From NCBI RefSeq assembly GCF_046036945.1, contig NZ_JBJQOQ010000019.1:1-64000 (forward strand): a stretch of DNA of 64,000 nucleotides, given 5' to 3'. Below, one piece after another: positions 1 to 7,785 of the stretch (positions are counted from its first letter, which is position 1; the number at the start of each line of letters is the position of its first letter). The notes below the pieces were generated by a model. The model did not search any database and had not been told where the DNA came from. It saw only the letters and a list, made by a program, of their open reading frames with translations. The DNA comes from Brevibacillus_C sp046036945 (GTDB lineage: Bacteria > Bacillota > Bacilli > Brevibacillales > Brevibacillaceae). Position numbers and translations under genes: made by a program.

Positions 1-45
1 CTGTTAACCGGTAGGTTGGCGGTTCGAGTCCGTCCTGAGGAGCCA
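1..45 (+). tRNA. tRNA-Asn(GTT), 3' part
   Basis: The window opens inside the anticodon loop: GTT is followed by the 3' anticodon strand, variable loop, T arm with the GGTTCGAGTCC motif and acceptor 3' strand ending in CCA. The 5' half lies outside the window. Asn followed by Ser, Glu, Val, Met, Asp, Phe is the gene order of the Bacillus trnD array, which supports the identity. Confidence 0.85.
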
Positions 46-48
46 TTT

Positions 49-141
49 GGATGGATGTCCGAGAGGCCGAAGGAGCACGATTGGAAATCGTGTAGACGGG
101 GATAACTCGTCTCGTGGGTTCAAATCCCACTCCATCCGCCA
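49..141 (+). tRNA. tRNA-Ser(GGA)
   Basis: Class II tRNA with a long variable arm. The acceptor GGATGGA pairs with TCCATCC, the anticodon loop shows GGA, the T arm has GGTTCAAATCC and CCA is encoded. Confidence 0.95.
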
Positions 142-144
142 TCT

Positions 145-221
145 GGCCCGTTGGTGAAGCGGTTTAACACAGCAGCCTTTCACGCTGTCATGCAGGGGTT
201 CGAATCCCCTACGGGTCACCA
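145..221 (+). tRNA. tRNA-Glu(TTC)
   Basis: Acceptor GGCCCGT pairs with ACGGGTC, the anticodon loop shows TTC, the T arm has GGTTCGAATCC and CCA is encoded. Confidence 0.93.
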
Positions 222-224
222 TTT

Positions 225-300
225 GGAGGCTTAGCTCAGCTGGGAGAGCATCTGCCTTACAAGCAGAGGGTCGGCGGTTCGATCCCGTCAGCCTCCACCA
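225..300 (+). tRNA. tRNA-Val(TAC)
   Basis: Acceptor GGAGGCT pairs with AGCCTCC, the anticodon loop shows TAC, and CCA is encoded. Only three bases separate it from tRNA-Glu, so the two are surely co-transcribed. Confidence 0.95.
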
Positions 301-324
301 CTTGTTTCACTCGTTGGTGTATGC

Positions 325-340
325 TGCGGATCTCACCGCA
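325..340 (+). other. tRNA-spacer hairpin 1
   Basis: TGCGG-atctca-CCGCA forms a 5-bp stem closing a loop that ends in TCTCA. Similar hairpins with different, covarying stems occur at 589-605 and 1223-1241. The bases that follow (GGTTCACCCTCG) are shared with the second copy. Confidence 0.5.
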
Positions 341-413
341 TGCGGTTCACCCTCGAAGTGATACAAGGAGTAGCGCACAGCGCTCGGGTACAACTGATAA
401 TAACTATTATCGT

Positions 414-490
<77 letters not shown>

Positions 491-496
491 AACAAT

Positions 497-573
497 GGAG
501 CTGTGGTGAAGTTGGAGTTCACGCCGGTCTGTCACACCGGAGGTCGCGGGTTCGAGTCCCGTCAGCTCCGCCA
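497..573 (+). tRNA. tRNA-Asp(GTC)
   Basis: Acceptor GGAGCTG pairs with CAGCTCC, the anticodon loop shows GTC and CCA is encoded. The 3' end of this gene is duplicated at 705-727. Confidence 0.95.
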
Positions 574-588
574 TTTCAAGGTAGCAAT

Positions 589-605
589 ACGGGCCTCTCA
601 CCCGT
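589..605 (+). other. tRNA-spacer hairpin 2
   Basis: ACGGG-cctctca-CCCGT, the second member of the covarying hairpin family. It is followed by GGGTTCACCCTCG as in copy 1 and later by GCTCGGGTAC, which is also present in the Val-Met spacer, so the two spacers are homologous over roughly 70 bases. Confidence 0.5.
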
Positions 606-704
606 ACCGGGTTCACCCTCGTAGTAGATCAGGCAGGAAATGCTCGGGTACTGCACATCTGGCTTTGCGAAGAAGCAATTCGACGCAGTAGCGCCAGTAG
701 GAAG

Positions 705-727
705 CGAGTCCCGTCAGCTCCGCCATT
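705..727 (+). repeat. Duplicated 3' end of tRNA-Asp
   Basis: The T-arm 3' strand, acceptor 3' strand and CCA of tRNA-Asp (positions 553-575) are repeated here with no preceding tRNA body. This looks like the scar of an unequal recombination or deletion inside the array. The rest of 606-769 shows no gene. Confidence 0.7.
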
Positions 728-769
728 TTATGGATGGCAAGTACGGTCTATAATGAATTATATAAAAAT

Positions 770-845
<76 letters not shown>

Positions 846-864
846 TTTGCTTTTCTTGAAGCGT

Positions 865-938
865 AGGGGCATAGTTTAAAGGTAGAACGAAGGTCTCCAA
901 AACCTTTGGTGTGGGTTCGATTCCTACTGCCCCTGCCA
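865..938 (+). tRNA. tRNA-Trp(CCA)
   Basis: Acceptor AGGGGCA pairs with TGCCCCT, the anticodon loop CTCCAAA shows CCA and the 3' CCA is encoded. In B. subtilis trnD, Thr and Tyr genes stand between Phe and Trp; they are absent here. Confidence 0.94.
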
Positions 939-954
939 ATGTGAGTTGAATTAT

Positions 955-1031
955 GGCGGTCGTGGCGAAGGGGTTAACGCACCGGATTGTGGCTCCGGCA
1001 TTCGTGGGTTCGAGTCCCATCGATCGCCCCA
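955..1031 (+). tRNA. tRNA-His(GTG)
   Basis: Anticodon GTG. An encoded G at -1 pairs with C73, the hallmark of tRNA-His, and the rest of the acceptor (GCGGTCG with CGATCGC) pairs with one G-U. CCA is encoded. Confidence 0.95.
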
Positions 1032-1051
1032 TTTTTTACGTACAATTGCAT

Positions 1052-1126
1052 TGGGGTATAGCCAAGCGGTAAGGCAACGGACTTTGACTCCGTCATTCCT
1101 AGGTTCGAATCCTAGTACCCCAGCCA
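1052..1126 (+). tRNA. tRNA-Gln(TTG)
   Basis: Acceptor TGGGGTA pairs with TACCCCA, the anticodon loop CTTTGAC shows TTG and CCA is encoded. Confidence 0.95.
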
Positions 1127-1133
1127 TTTGCTT

Positions 1134-1209
1134 GCGGACGTAGCTCAATTGGTAGAGCGTCGCCTTGCCAAGGCGAAGGTCGCGGGTTCGAGACCCGTCG
1201 TCCGCTCCA
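1134..1209 (+). tRNA. tRNA-Gly(GCC)
   Basis: Acceptor GCGGACG pairs with CGTCCGC, the anticodon loop TTGCCAA shows GCC and CCA is encoded. Confidence 0.95.
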
Positions 1210-1222
1210 TTATTGAAACTGC

Positions 1223-1241
1223 TGAGGGGTTTCTCACCTCA
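1223..1241 (+). other. tRNA-spacer hairpin 3
   Basis: TGAGG-ggtttctca-CCTCA, the third spacer hairpin. The stem differs from the other two but keeps pairing, and the loop again ends in TCTCA. Confidence 0.45.
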
Positions 1242-1288
1242 TAGTACTTCAAGAAGCAGCTCACGGGGATTTCGTCTTCACTTGTCAT

Positions 1289-1363
1289 GGAGGTATAGCC
1301 AAGTGGTAAGGCACAGGTCTGCAAAACCTTTATTCCCCGGTTCGAATCCGGGTACCTCCTCCA
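1289..1363 (+). tRNA. tRNA-Cys(GCA)
   Basis: Acceptor GGAGGTA pairs with TACCTCC, the anticodon loop CTGCAAA shows GCA and CCA is encoded. Confidence 0.95.
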
Positions 1364-1416
1364 ATTAATTCTTGACTGAGTTTTTTCCATATGTTACATT
1401 ACTTTTCATAGAACAT

Positions 1417-1499
1417 GCCGGTATGGCGGAATTGGCAGACGCGCGCGACTCAAAATCGTGAGGGAAACCGTGGGGGTTCAAGTCCCTCTACCGGCACCA
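1417..1499 (+). tRNA. tRNA-Leu(CAA)
   Basis: Class II tRNA: acceptor GCCGGTA pairs with TACCGGC, the anticodon loop CTCAAAA shows CAA, with a long variable arm and encoded CCA. It is the last gene of the array. Confidence 0.94.
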
Positions 1500-1512
1500 T
1501 AAGATAATGACG

Positions 1513-1553
1513 AAGTTCTTTAGGAATAAATCCTAGAGAACTTTTTTTCTTTT
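1513..1553 (+). terminator. Terminator of the tRNA array
   Basis: AAGTTCT-t-TAGG pairs with CCTA-g-AGAACTT around a 7-base loop, followed by a run of seven T residues. It sits 13 bases after tRNA-Leu. Confidence 0.9.
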
Positions 1554-1556
1554 AAC

Positions 1557-1657
1557 ATGTTTCCGAGAGAAGTCCCCCTTACTCTGCAGGTAGGGGATGA
1601 ATCTCGGTTAGGCGAAGCCTACATGCACTTGTTTGCCTGAGTCGTCCATCGTCAAAT
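1557..1657 (+). mobile_element. IS200/IS605-type right-end (omegaRNA-like) remnant, copy A
   Basis: About 100 bases are nearly identical to 36016-36118: a CTCTGCAGGTAGGGG block, the small hairpin TAGGC-GAA-GCCTA and an end in CCATCGTCAA. Known right ends of tnpB-carrying IS200/IS605 elements carry a structured RNA scaffold and often end in TCAA, and a TnpB start is present close to copy B; this is the basis of the call. In copy A the long hairpin seen in copy B is mostly lost. No transposase is adjacent. The base after TCAA begins the gene fragment at 1658, as expected if an element inserted into that gene and was later deleted. Confidence 0.5.
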
Positions 1658-1978
1658 CAAGATCGAGAAAACGCCGTGAAGCAAGTGCTTGAAATTGTCG
1701 CTGAACGCCATAATACTCTTGGGCTTACATCGTCGGTTTCTCCAAAGTTTGTGCCTTTTCAGGTCGGTATCAACCATGCTGTCCGTCCTTATCGTGTCTT
1801 AAACGCGGGCAGCTATGTAGAAGCGTGCAAAAGTGCGATTACCGATGAAACGATCCGTACGCTCGCCCATGTCGGAGCCATCGATCAACTTACCCATGTC
1901 GACGACGCATTCATCAATTTTACCTCATGGCCCGACCGCCTGAAACATTGCTATAAAGCGGAAATGGATTTGCAATAA
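1658..1978 (+). pseudogene. 3' fragment of an unrecognised gene, truncated by the IS end
   Basis: An open frame runs from the end of the IS remnant to TAA at 1976-1978 (about 106 codons) with no credible start or ribosome binding site: the GTG at 1676 is internal. The peptide is hydrophilic and looks coding (for example VGAIDQLTHVDDAFINF and a WPDRLKHCY segment near the end). I do not recognise the family. It is best read as the C-terminal part of a protein whose 5' half was removed with the mobile element. Confidence 0.5.
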
Positions 1979-2107
1979 CGAATTAGATCAATCTTGACGT
2001 CGGTTCACCGCCCCCGTAATTTTTTTGCGAGGGAGGGTTCACGATCCCGCAAAAATGTTGATTGTTTTTGATCGCGCTAAAGAATACCGTATTCTTTTTT
2101 CCAAAAG

Positions 2108-2404
2108 ATGCTGAGTCGAATTTCGATTCGCGTCTTTTTTGTTGCTTCCGGCCCCTTGCTCTTTTCCCGGCAGGTAAATGAAGGGCAACACGAGACGAAC
2201 CCGGCCGGACGCAGATACTTCCGGCTTAGAAACCCGTTAAATTCCAGCATCGACCTGGGCCGTCATTACAGCGGTCGGCCCGACGCCGGATTCGATCCGG
2301 AACGTGTTTCAGCGCGTTTTCCAGGAATGGTTCCCGCAGGTGGGGAATGCGTTGTTAACTTCGTGAGCCCGTATGGTGAAGATTTTAGGGGCCAGTTTCC
2401 CTAA
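2108..2404 (+). CDS. Doubtful small ORF, unrecognised
   Basis: A 98-codon frame rich in Arg, Pro and Gly with no clear ribosome binding site at its ATG and no recognisable family. It ends six bases before a good terminator, which is the only support that a transcript ends here. It could be non-coding or the remnant of a gene. The stretch 1979-2107 shows nothing recognisable. Confidence 0.22.
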   Translation: MLSRISIRVFFVASGPLLFSRQVNEGQHETNPAGRRYFRLRNPLNSSIDLGRHYSGRPDAGFDPERVSARFPGMVPAGGECVVNFVSPYGEDFRGQFP

Positions 2405-2410
2405 ACACAA

Positions 2411-2446
2411 ACGAGCCTTAGAAGCGATTCTATAGGCTCGTTTTTC
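2411..2446 (+). terminator. Rho-independent terminator
   Basis: CGAGCC-t-TAGAA pairs with TTCTA-t-AGGCTCG around a 4-base loop, followed by TTTTT. It ends whatever is transcribed from 1658-2404. Positions 2447-2600 contain no gene that I can support. Confidence 0.8.
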
Positions 2447-2616
2447 TGTGAAAGCCTACCGCGTATTGGTCGAAGGTACGATTTGGGATATACCAGAAAA
2501 GGTTATTACGAAATATATTTTTGCTGTCAGTACAGGTTCGGTAAAGGTTTTGTCATTATGATAACAATCGTAAGGCAGCTGCTTACAAAAAAATCTTAGT
2601 AAATGGAGGTAATCGC

Positions 2617-3192
2617 ATGGAAGAAAAATTCACCGTCCTTTTGGCGGGAAAGAGGAAAGGGGCAACCATTGGCGCTTGCGCGGCGCTTCTACTTACGGTC
2701 GGTACAATAACCGCATACGCAGCCAGCAGCGGAAGTAGTGCTTCACTCGTCAGAGTAGAGGATGGAAACGTCACTTACTCTACGGATAACGGAAAAACTT
2801 GGGTGGACGGAAAACCAAATGGATTCAGAAGCGATGGTTACCAAGGAGCGGTAATCATCGAGGGAACAGAAGGCGAAAAAAAGGAGTTCTCGTTTGACAG
2901 CAAGAGCGGATCCGGAGTCACGAAAAATCAGGATGGCAGTGTTAGCATTGGGAATACGCTTCCAGCTAAAGACAAAGTCTCTTCCCTTGTCAGAGTTGAA
3001 GACGGGAACATTCGCTACTCGACGGACAACGGAAAGACTTGGAAAAACGGCGCTCCGGAAGGTTTAAAAACGGAAACCGATGAAAAAGGAGGCACTCGCT
3101 CTTGGGTTGGAGATCGCCCTGAGAATGGGGACGGTGCTACCACAGCAGAGAACCAGACAACCGTCATCAGATTGCATTTTAGATATTACTGA
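2617..3192 (+). CDS. Secreted or anchored protein with two Asp-box repeats; N-terminus like the tail of an M56/BlaR1-type protein
   Basis: 191 codons with a strong GGAGGT eight bases before the ATG. A charged N-terminus (LLAGKRKGA) is followed by a hydrophobic segment at about residues 18-36 (signal peptide or membrane anchor). Two copies of SLVRVEDGN-x2-YSTDNGKTW (about residues 44-64 and 125-145) contain the Asp-box motif SxDxGxTW. The charged-hydrophobic start resembles the region after the peptidase domain of M56/BlaR1-like proteins, where similar 'DDGKTW' segments occur; that link is from memory and uncertain. The last 20 or so residues run out of frame into a histidine kinase remnant, so the C-terminus is probably not original. 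Function unknown. Confidence 0.55.
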   Translation: MEEKFTVLLAGKRKGATIGACAALLLTVGTITAYAASSGSSASLVRVEDGNVTYSTDNGKTWVDGKPNGFRSDGYQGAVIIEGTEGEKKEFSFDSKSGSGVTKNQDGSVSIGNTLPAKDKVSSLVRVEDGNIRYSTDNGKTWKNGAPEGLKTETDEKGGTRSWVGDRPENGDGATTAENQTTVIRLHFRYY

Positions 3193-4006
3193 TACACAGA
3201 AAACCTTGCAAAACTTAGGCCTTACACTCCTTTTTGTCGGAATCGGCATGCTGGCCGTCATTTTTCTGATCAGCCTTTATTTTGCCAACCGCTCCATACG
3301 GCCTATATCCGAATCTTGGGAAAAACAAAAACAGTTCGTGGCAGACGCATCCCATGAATTAAAGACGCCTCTTGCCACCATCATGGCGAACTATGATGCC
3401 TTGATTGCCAACAAAGAACAAACGATAAAAAGCCAAAAAGAATGGCTCGATTATATGAAAATCGGCATGGACCATATGAGTAAATTAATTCATAGTCTAT
3501 TGACGCTCGCGAGGGTTGAAAATGCGAATATACAGTCATTAAAGCGGCCTTTTGATATAAGTCGTCTTTTTCTAAATATTATGCATTCGGTGGAAACGGC
3601 GGCAAAGGAAAAAAATCTGCACATCAGCCAAACGATGGAGTCCATTGGACTTATTTACGGATATGAAGAGATGGTAGGCCAGGTTTTTGCAATATTATAT
3701 GATAACGCCATAAAATATGCCGAGGAAGGCGGGAAAGTCGTTGTATCCGTGAGTCGGACAAAAAAACAGGTGATTTGTTCTGTCAAAAACACGGGGAAAG
3801 GAATATCCCCCAAGGACCTTCCCCATATCTTTGACCGATTTTACCGTGCGGATCCTTCACGAACCGGTGAAGACAGCGGCTATGGGCTTGGATTATCGAT
3901 CGCTCAAAACATTGCCAATCAGATTGGGGGAAAAATAACCGCCAAAAGCGTGGAAAACGAGTGGACCGAATTTATTTTTACTTTTGAGGTTCAGATGGTG
4001 AACTAA
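3143..4006 (+). pseudogene. Sensor histidine kinase, N-terminally truncated
   Basis: In the frame ending at TAA 4004-4006: a transmembrane helix (LGLTLLFVGIGMLAVIF), the HisKA phospho-acceptor box ADASHELKTPL, an N box (LYDNAIKYAEEGG), the G1 region NTGKGISPKDLPHIFDRFYR and the G2 region GYGLGLSIAQ. The sensor domain and first transmembrane helix are missing: upstream of about 3143 the sequence belongs to the Asp-box gene in another frame. A start at ATG 3080 would need to read through that other gene, so the kinase is probably the product of a deletion that fused two genes. The expected response regulator gene is not adjacent. The catalytic core itself is intact. Confidence 0.7.
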
Positions 4007-4170
4007 TTGGAGCCATGCACCTTGATAAATCTGTAATAATTATTAAACGATCTCTTGATAGTAGTGAAAAGCCGGTTAGTTGACTGCTACCGCGGTCATG
4101 CATCAAATCGGGATGAAGAAGCCTACATTTTACTGCCGTGTGAAGGAATATGAGTTGGCAGCACAATTAA

Positions 4171-4197
4171 CATAAGCTTCCCGCGAGGAAGCTTATG
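4171..4197. other. Perfect inverted repeat (possible terminator hairpin)
   Basis: CATAAGCTTCC-CGCGA-GGAAGCTTATG, an 11-bp perfect stem. There is no T run on the plus strand and only a weak one on the minus strand. It lies just past the 3' end of the minus-strand pseudogene 4205-4683. The rest of 4007-4170 shows nothing. Confidence 0.5.
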
Positions 4198-4204
4198 TCG
4201 AATC

Positions 4205-4683
4205 AATTTCGATTAAATTTGTCATCGTCTCGTCTCTTGCTAGTGCAACAGCTCAAAAAGGTCGACGGTCGGACCACTCGCCAAGGGAATCGCGAGTATG
4301 ACAGGAACGATGCCGCGCGGTTTTCATCTTCTGCCGCCGGACGGTCTATATCAGATGAAGCTTGCCGGCTTGCGTCCCCATTCCTCGTAAAGGTAATCGA
4401 GAGCATTTTTGAGTGAAGGGGGAAAGCTGTGATTATATTCCGGCATATAAATAAGTAGCCGTATCCCTCCTTAATCTTGTCTGCCTAACGCTTTTGCAAA
4501 TGATCTGTATATTCCCCCAGCATTGGCGGTTTGGCGAGGTCAAACATCGATAAATTCCAGTCCTTCAAGTCGATCTATTCAACGGACATATCGGTTCTGG
4601 CCTTTGCCATGCGGTATGCCCACTCTCCGATCGCTCTGCCTCTTCGGCCTTCCCGAACACTGCCGATAAACATTTGAATGTTC
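4205..4683 (-). pseudogene. NADPH-dependent FMN reductase (flavodoxin-like), degenerate
   Basis: Read on the minus strand from ATG 4683: MNIQMFIGSVREGRRGRAIG is the start of the NADPH-dependent FMN reductase fold with the flavin phosphate loop GSVREGRRG. After about 36 codons come an in-frame stop, a second stop about 30 codons later and at least two frameshifts. Farther on, the family signature PEYNHSFPPSLKNALDYL is recovered in another frame, then another stop. The gene is dead. It sits directly downstream of the minus-strand oxidoreductase gene 4711-5625, so the two may once have formed an operon. Confidence 0.75.
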
Positions 4684-4710
4684 ATGTTGTTCACTCCTCG
4701 TTTGGTGAAG

Positions 4711-5625
4711 TTATTCAAGCGTCAGAACGATTTTGCCGCGGCCGTGACGCGTTTCGATCAATCGATGCGCCTCTTCGGCTTGATCGAGTCGGAATGTTTG
4801 CCGTATCAGCATGCGAAGCTTTCCTCTGGTATGCAGGCCGACCAGCTCGGCAAGACGGGCCGCAGTTCGTTCGGTGCGGACGACGCACAGGCCGAGCTCC
4901 TCATTCATTTCAGGGGCGGCGAATGTGCAGATGCGGCTTCGATCCTCCACCAATTCAACCGATGCCCGGACGGCTTCCGCACCGGCTGTGTCGAAAGCGG
5001 CGTCAACCCCGTCAGGCGCAATGGCGCGGACCCGTTCGACGAGCCCTTCCCCATATGTCACCGGTACGGCGCCAAGCGAGCGAAGGTAATCATGGTTGCT
5101 CTCGCTGGCTGTTCCGATCACCATTCCGGCCCCCCATTCCTTGGCAAGCTGTACGGCCAAAGATCCAAGCGTTCCGGCTGCGCCATGGATGAGAATCGTA
5201 TCGCCTTCATTCACGCCAATGGCTTGCAGCGCAGCATAAGCGCCTTGACCGTTGCCGGTCAATCCTCCGGCTTCGGCCCACGACATCGACTGAGGCTTGC
5301 TCACGATTTGATTCTCGCCCACCACCACATATTCGGCATAGCAATTCAGTATGTTGAAGCCGAGCACTTCGTTGCCCCTTGTAAAGCCGGTTACTCCGTC
5401 GCCAATCTGATCGACGATGCCTGCAAATTCATTTCCCGGAATTTGCGGGAAGTTGACGGAAACTCCTGCTGGAAACAATCCGCTGCGCACGGCGCAATCG
5501 AAATGCTGCACGCCCGCGGCTTTTACTCGAACCCTGACTTGGCCCGGACCGGCTTGCGGCTTTGGAAATTCCATCACTTTCATGACCTCAGGACCGCCAA
5601 ACGATGCAAATGCGGCTGCTTTCAT
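4711..5625 (-). CDS. Zinc-independent NADP-dependent alcohol dehydrogenase / quinone oxidoreductase (MDR superfamily)
   Basis: 304 residues. The N-terminal GroES-like domain begins MKAAAFASFGGPEVM and contains the PGNEFAGIVDQIG segment; the Rossmann domain carries the NADPH loop GAAGTLGSLAVQLAKEWGA at about residues 150-168. The catalytic and structural zinc ligands of classical alcohol dehydrogenases are absent, which places it in the quinone oxidoreductase-like MDR group. An AGAGGGA ribosome binding site precedes the ATG at 5625-5623. It diverges from a LysR-type pseudogene with repeated sites in between, the usual arrangement of a LysR target gene. Substrate unknown; reduction of quinones or enones is typical of the family. 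The frame is intact, unlike its neighbours. Confidence 0.85.
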   Translation of the reverse strand: MKAAAFASFGGPEVMKVMEFPKPQAGPGQVRVRVKAAGVQHFDCAVRSGLFPAGVSVNFPQIPGNEFAGIVDQIGDGVTGFTRGNEVLGFNILNCYAEYVVVGENQIVSKPQSMSWAEAGGLTGNGQGAYAALQAIGVNEGDTILIHGAAGTLGSLAVQLAKEWGAGMVIGTASESNHDYLRSLGAVPVTYGEGLVERVRAIAPDGVDAAFDTAGAEAVRASVELVEDRSRICTFAAPEMNEELGLCVVRTERTAARLAELVGLHTRGKLRMLIRQTFRLDQAEEAHRLIETRHGRGKIVLTLE

Positions 5626-5691
5626 ACATATCCCTCTTTCCAGTTCATCTATGGTCGAATTTATTTTATAATGAGTTTGAAATAAATAAAA

Positions 5692-5732
5692 ATATATCGT
5701 GATCTATAGTCTTTATATATCGTGGTATATGG
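5692..5732. promoter_or_regulatory. Repeated sites between the divergent oxidoreductase and LysR genes
   Basis: ATATATCGTGATCTATAG (5692-5709) and ATATATCGTGGTATATGG (5715-5732) are direct repeats 23 bases apart, between divergent genes. LysR-type regulators bind such partly dyad sites in divergent promoters, so they are likely the operators of the now broken regulator. Confidence 0.45.
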
Positions 5733-5747
5733 ATTGAAGAGGTAAAC

Positions 5748-6083
5748 GTGGAATTGTTGCAGTTGCAGTTTTTTCGAACTGTTGCCAAATGGGAGCACAT
5801 GACGCGTGCGGCCCAGGAGCTGCGAATCGCTCAGCCTGCATTAAGCAAGACGATCGCCCGGTTGTAAGAACACGTGGGGGTGCCGCTGTTTGATCGCCAA
5901 GGCGGAAGGATTCGTTAAATGCATTCGGCAAAATATTTTTGAACAAAGTGGGAGCTGCACTTGCGTTACTGGAAGAAGCGAAGAAGGAGGTCGCCGAACG
6001 GGCAGGATTGGAGCATGAGAGCATTCACTTGGCGACACCGACATTAACTCGCCTGTCCGAACCGCTCAGGCAATTCCCTATTC
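5748..6083 (+). pseudogene. LysR-family transcriptional regulator, degenerate
   Basis: From GTG 5748 the frame reads VELLQLQFFRTVAKWEHMTR and then the typical winged-HTH segment AAQELRIAQPALSKTIARL, ended by TAA. The next segment EHVGVPLFDRQGGRIR is followed by a second stop; the continuation LNAFGKIFLNKV...LEHESIHLATPTLTRLSEPL is in another frame. At least one nonsense and one frameshift mutation are therefore present, and the effector-binding domain stops after about 110 residues. From about 6085 to 6247 the same frame continues with a sequence I do not recognise. Confidence 0.8.
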
Positions 6084-6263
6084 TCCTCACGTCACTCACC
6101 GGTAAAGCAATATGGCTTACGGACGGACAGATGCTCATCGTTCAAGATATGCTGGGAATTAGCCTGCGCGAAATGCTTTATGCGAAAAGTTATGCCAAGG
6201 CAGGCGAAATCATGCTTAAGGCATGTAGGATTTGCTTTTTGGATTGAAAATTAAATTTTACTC

Positions 6264-6314
6264 TTGCAAAATCAGCTTAACTATCATAAAATCTAATGTA
6301 CGTTAGTTAGATTA
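6264..6314 (+). promoter_or_regulatory. SigA-type promoter with overlapping TetR-type operator (O1)
   Basis: TTGCAA (6264-6269), a 17-base spacer and TAAAAT (6287-6292) form a good SigA promoter. The inverted repeat ATCTAATGTACGTTAGTTAG (from 6291) overlaps the -10 box and start region, a position that would block transcription. A second copy lies at 6380-6403. Confidence 0.7.
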
Positions 6315-6379
6315 TATTGAAAGGGCTGTTTAAAGATCGTAATATTTAACAACAAAACGATTAAAATTTTTATATAAAA

Positions 6380-6403
6380 ATCTAACGATCATTAGTTAGA
6401 TTA
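6380..6403 (+). promoter_or_regulatory. TetR-type operator (O2)
   Basis: ATCTAACGATCATTAGTTAG plus ATTA is the same site as O1 with changes at the centre: both fit TCTAAYG-W-W-C-RTTAGTTAGA. It lies in the untranslated leader, 25 bases before the first SMR gene. Two matching operators around one promoter suggest autoregulation by the TetR protein encoded downstream. Confidence 0.65.
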
Positions 6404-6428
6404 AGGGATTTAAAAAGGAGAGGTTATC

Positions 6429-6782
6429 ATGGCATGGTTGTACTTAATTATTGGTGGAATACTTGAAGTAGGTTGGGCACTTGGTCTAGGCTTTTCAGAA
6501 GGGTTTACAAGAATAGAAATTGTTATTCCGACAGTTATATTATTAGTCCTTAGTTGGTGGTTTTTTGCTAAAACATTAAAAGTACTTCCCGTTTCGACGG
6601 CTTATGCAGTATTCACTGGTCTGGGTGCTTTTGGTACGGCTTTTGTGGGCATGACATTTTTAGGAGACCCAGTGAGTCCAACCAAGATTGTGTTAGTCGT
6701 TCTGTTAATTAGCTGTATTATCGGACTAAAATTAATTTCGGATGAACCAAAGGAAGAGAAAAGTGCAGGGGGGAATGTGTAA
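6429..6782 (+). CDS. SMR-family efflux subunit 1 (EmrE/YkkC-like)
   Basis: 117 residues with four predicted transmembrane helices. The membrane-embedded glutamate conserved in small multidrug resistance proteins is present in helix 1 (GGILEVGWALGL, Glu13). The segments AYAVFTGLGAFGTAFVG and GLKLIS are also typical. AAAAAGGAGAGG precedes the ATG. It is the first gene of an SMR-SMR-TetR operon, and paired SMR proteins usually form a heterodimeric proton-coupled exporter of cationic compounds. The actual substrate cannot be read from the sequence. Base composition is much more AT-rich than the flanks. Confidence 0.85.
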   Translation: MAWLYLIIGGILEVGWALGLGFSEGFTRIEIVIPTVILLVLSWWFFAKTLKVLPVSTAYAVFTGLGAFGTAFVGMTFLGDPVSPTKIVLVVLLISCIIGLKLISDEPKEEKSAGGNV

Positions 6783-6783
6783 T

Positions 6784-7098
6784 ATGTATTGGTTATCCTT
6801 AATATTAGCTGGATTGTTTGAAGTTGGGGGTATTATTAATCTGAAGTTAACGGAAGGATTTACAAAATTAAAGCCAACCATCTTTTTTATCTTATGTTTG
6901 TGTTTAAGTTTTTTCTTTCTTTCCGTCTCATTAATCGAAATACCTATTAGTATCGGTTATGGTATATGGACTGGAGTAGGTGCGTCAGGAAGTGTTTTAC
7001 TCGGGATGTTTTTGTTTAAAGAACCGAAGAATGCGAAGAAACTTATTTTAGTTGGAGGAATTATTTTTAGCATAGTAAGCTTAAAATTGATATCCTGA
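6784..7098 (+). CDS. SMR-family efflux subunit 2 (YkkD-like)
   Basis: 104 residues from ATG 6784, one base after the stop of subunit 1, with AGGGGGG as ribosome binding site; a longer frame from 6742 would overlap the first gene and is not needed. Four hydrophobic helices; Glu in GLFEVGGIINLKL corresponds to the SMR proton/substrate glutamate, and GYGIWTGVGASGSVLLG is the usual third-helix motif. The tight coupling to gene 1 fits a heterodimer. Confidence 0.85.
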   Translation: MYWLSLILAGLFEVGGIINLKLTEGFTKLKPTIFFILCLCLSFFFLSVSLIEIPISIGYGIWTGVGASGSVLLGMFLFKEPKNAKKLILVGGIIFSIVSLKLIS

Positions 7099-7129
7099 TG
7101 AATGCAAACAAAATGAGGTGAAAAGTGAA

Positions 7130-7714
7130 TTGAAAAAGGGTGAAAAAACGAAAAGAATGATACTAGAACAAGGCTTAAAGCTGTTTTCCTCGTATGGTTA
7201 CGAGGAAACAGCACTTAAAGATATAGCTGAAAATGTAAATATTAAAACCCCTTCGATTTATGCTTATTTTGAAAGTAAGCAAGATCTTTTTGAAGAAATT
7301 GTAAATTTTGTTATTGAAGATTATTTAGAGTTTATCGAACAACAATTTTATGTTATAGAAAATTTTCCGTTAGAAAAAAAATTATATCATGTTTTAGTTG
7401 AATTGAATAAATACTATTATATGAATGATAAAGGTTCTTTTCTCAAAAGGTATGGGATTTACCCTCCGGATCATTTTAAAGAACTTATAACAACCCAAAA
7501 TAAGAAGGTAGAAGAAGGGATTCGAGATCTTGTTTTTTCCATCTTAAGAAACAACAAAGAGAATGAGCTTATCGACGAGGAGACAATCGTTACTTCTTTT
7601 ACAACCATATTAGACGGTATGCTTTTCCATATGATGAGCTCTCCTTATCAAGAATATGAACGTAGATTAAATATGAACTGGTCTGTATTTTGGAGGGGTA
7701 TTTATGGGGCATAA
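7130..7714 (+). CDS. TetR/AcrR-family repressor of the SMR operon
   Basis: 194 residues if started at TTG 7130, which lies nine bases after GAGGTG; the GTG at 7118 has no ribosome binding site of its own. The N-terminal HTH is clear: EQGLKLFSSYGYEETALKDI followed by IKTPSIYAYFESKQDLFEE. The C-terminal ligand domain is helical and not diagnostic. Position downstream of the pumps, and two matching palindromes around the operon promoter, suggest autorepression relieved by a pump substrate. Confidence 0.88.
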   Translation: MKKGEKTKRMILEQGLKLFSSYGYEETALKDIAENVNIKTPSIYAYFESKQDLFEEIVNFVIEDYLEFIEQQFYVIENFPLEKKLYHVLVELNKYYYMNDKGSFLKRYGIYPPDHFKELITTQNKKVEEGIRDLVFSILRNNKENELIDEETIVTSFTTILDGMLFHMMSSPYQEYERRLNMNWSVFWRGIYGA

Positions 7715-7785
7715 TAAGAAAATAAACAATAGGGAAATATGTAAATTGCTGAAGAACTAAATCTTTCTAATAAAGAGGTACCAGT

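Noticed and set aside
2740..3060. Repeated segments as a CRISPR or mobile repeat
   Set aside because: The two copies are in one reading frame and encode a duplicated Asp-box protein module.
4678..5685. A 335-codon plus-strand frame
   Set aside because: It is antisense to the MDR oxidoreductase gene, which has clear cofactor motifs and a ribosome binding site.
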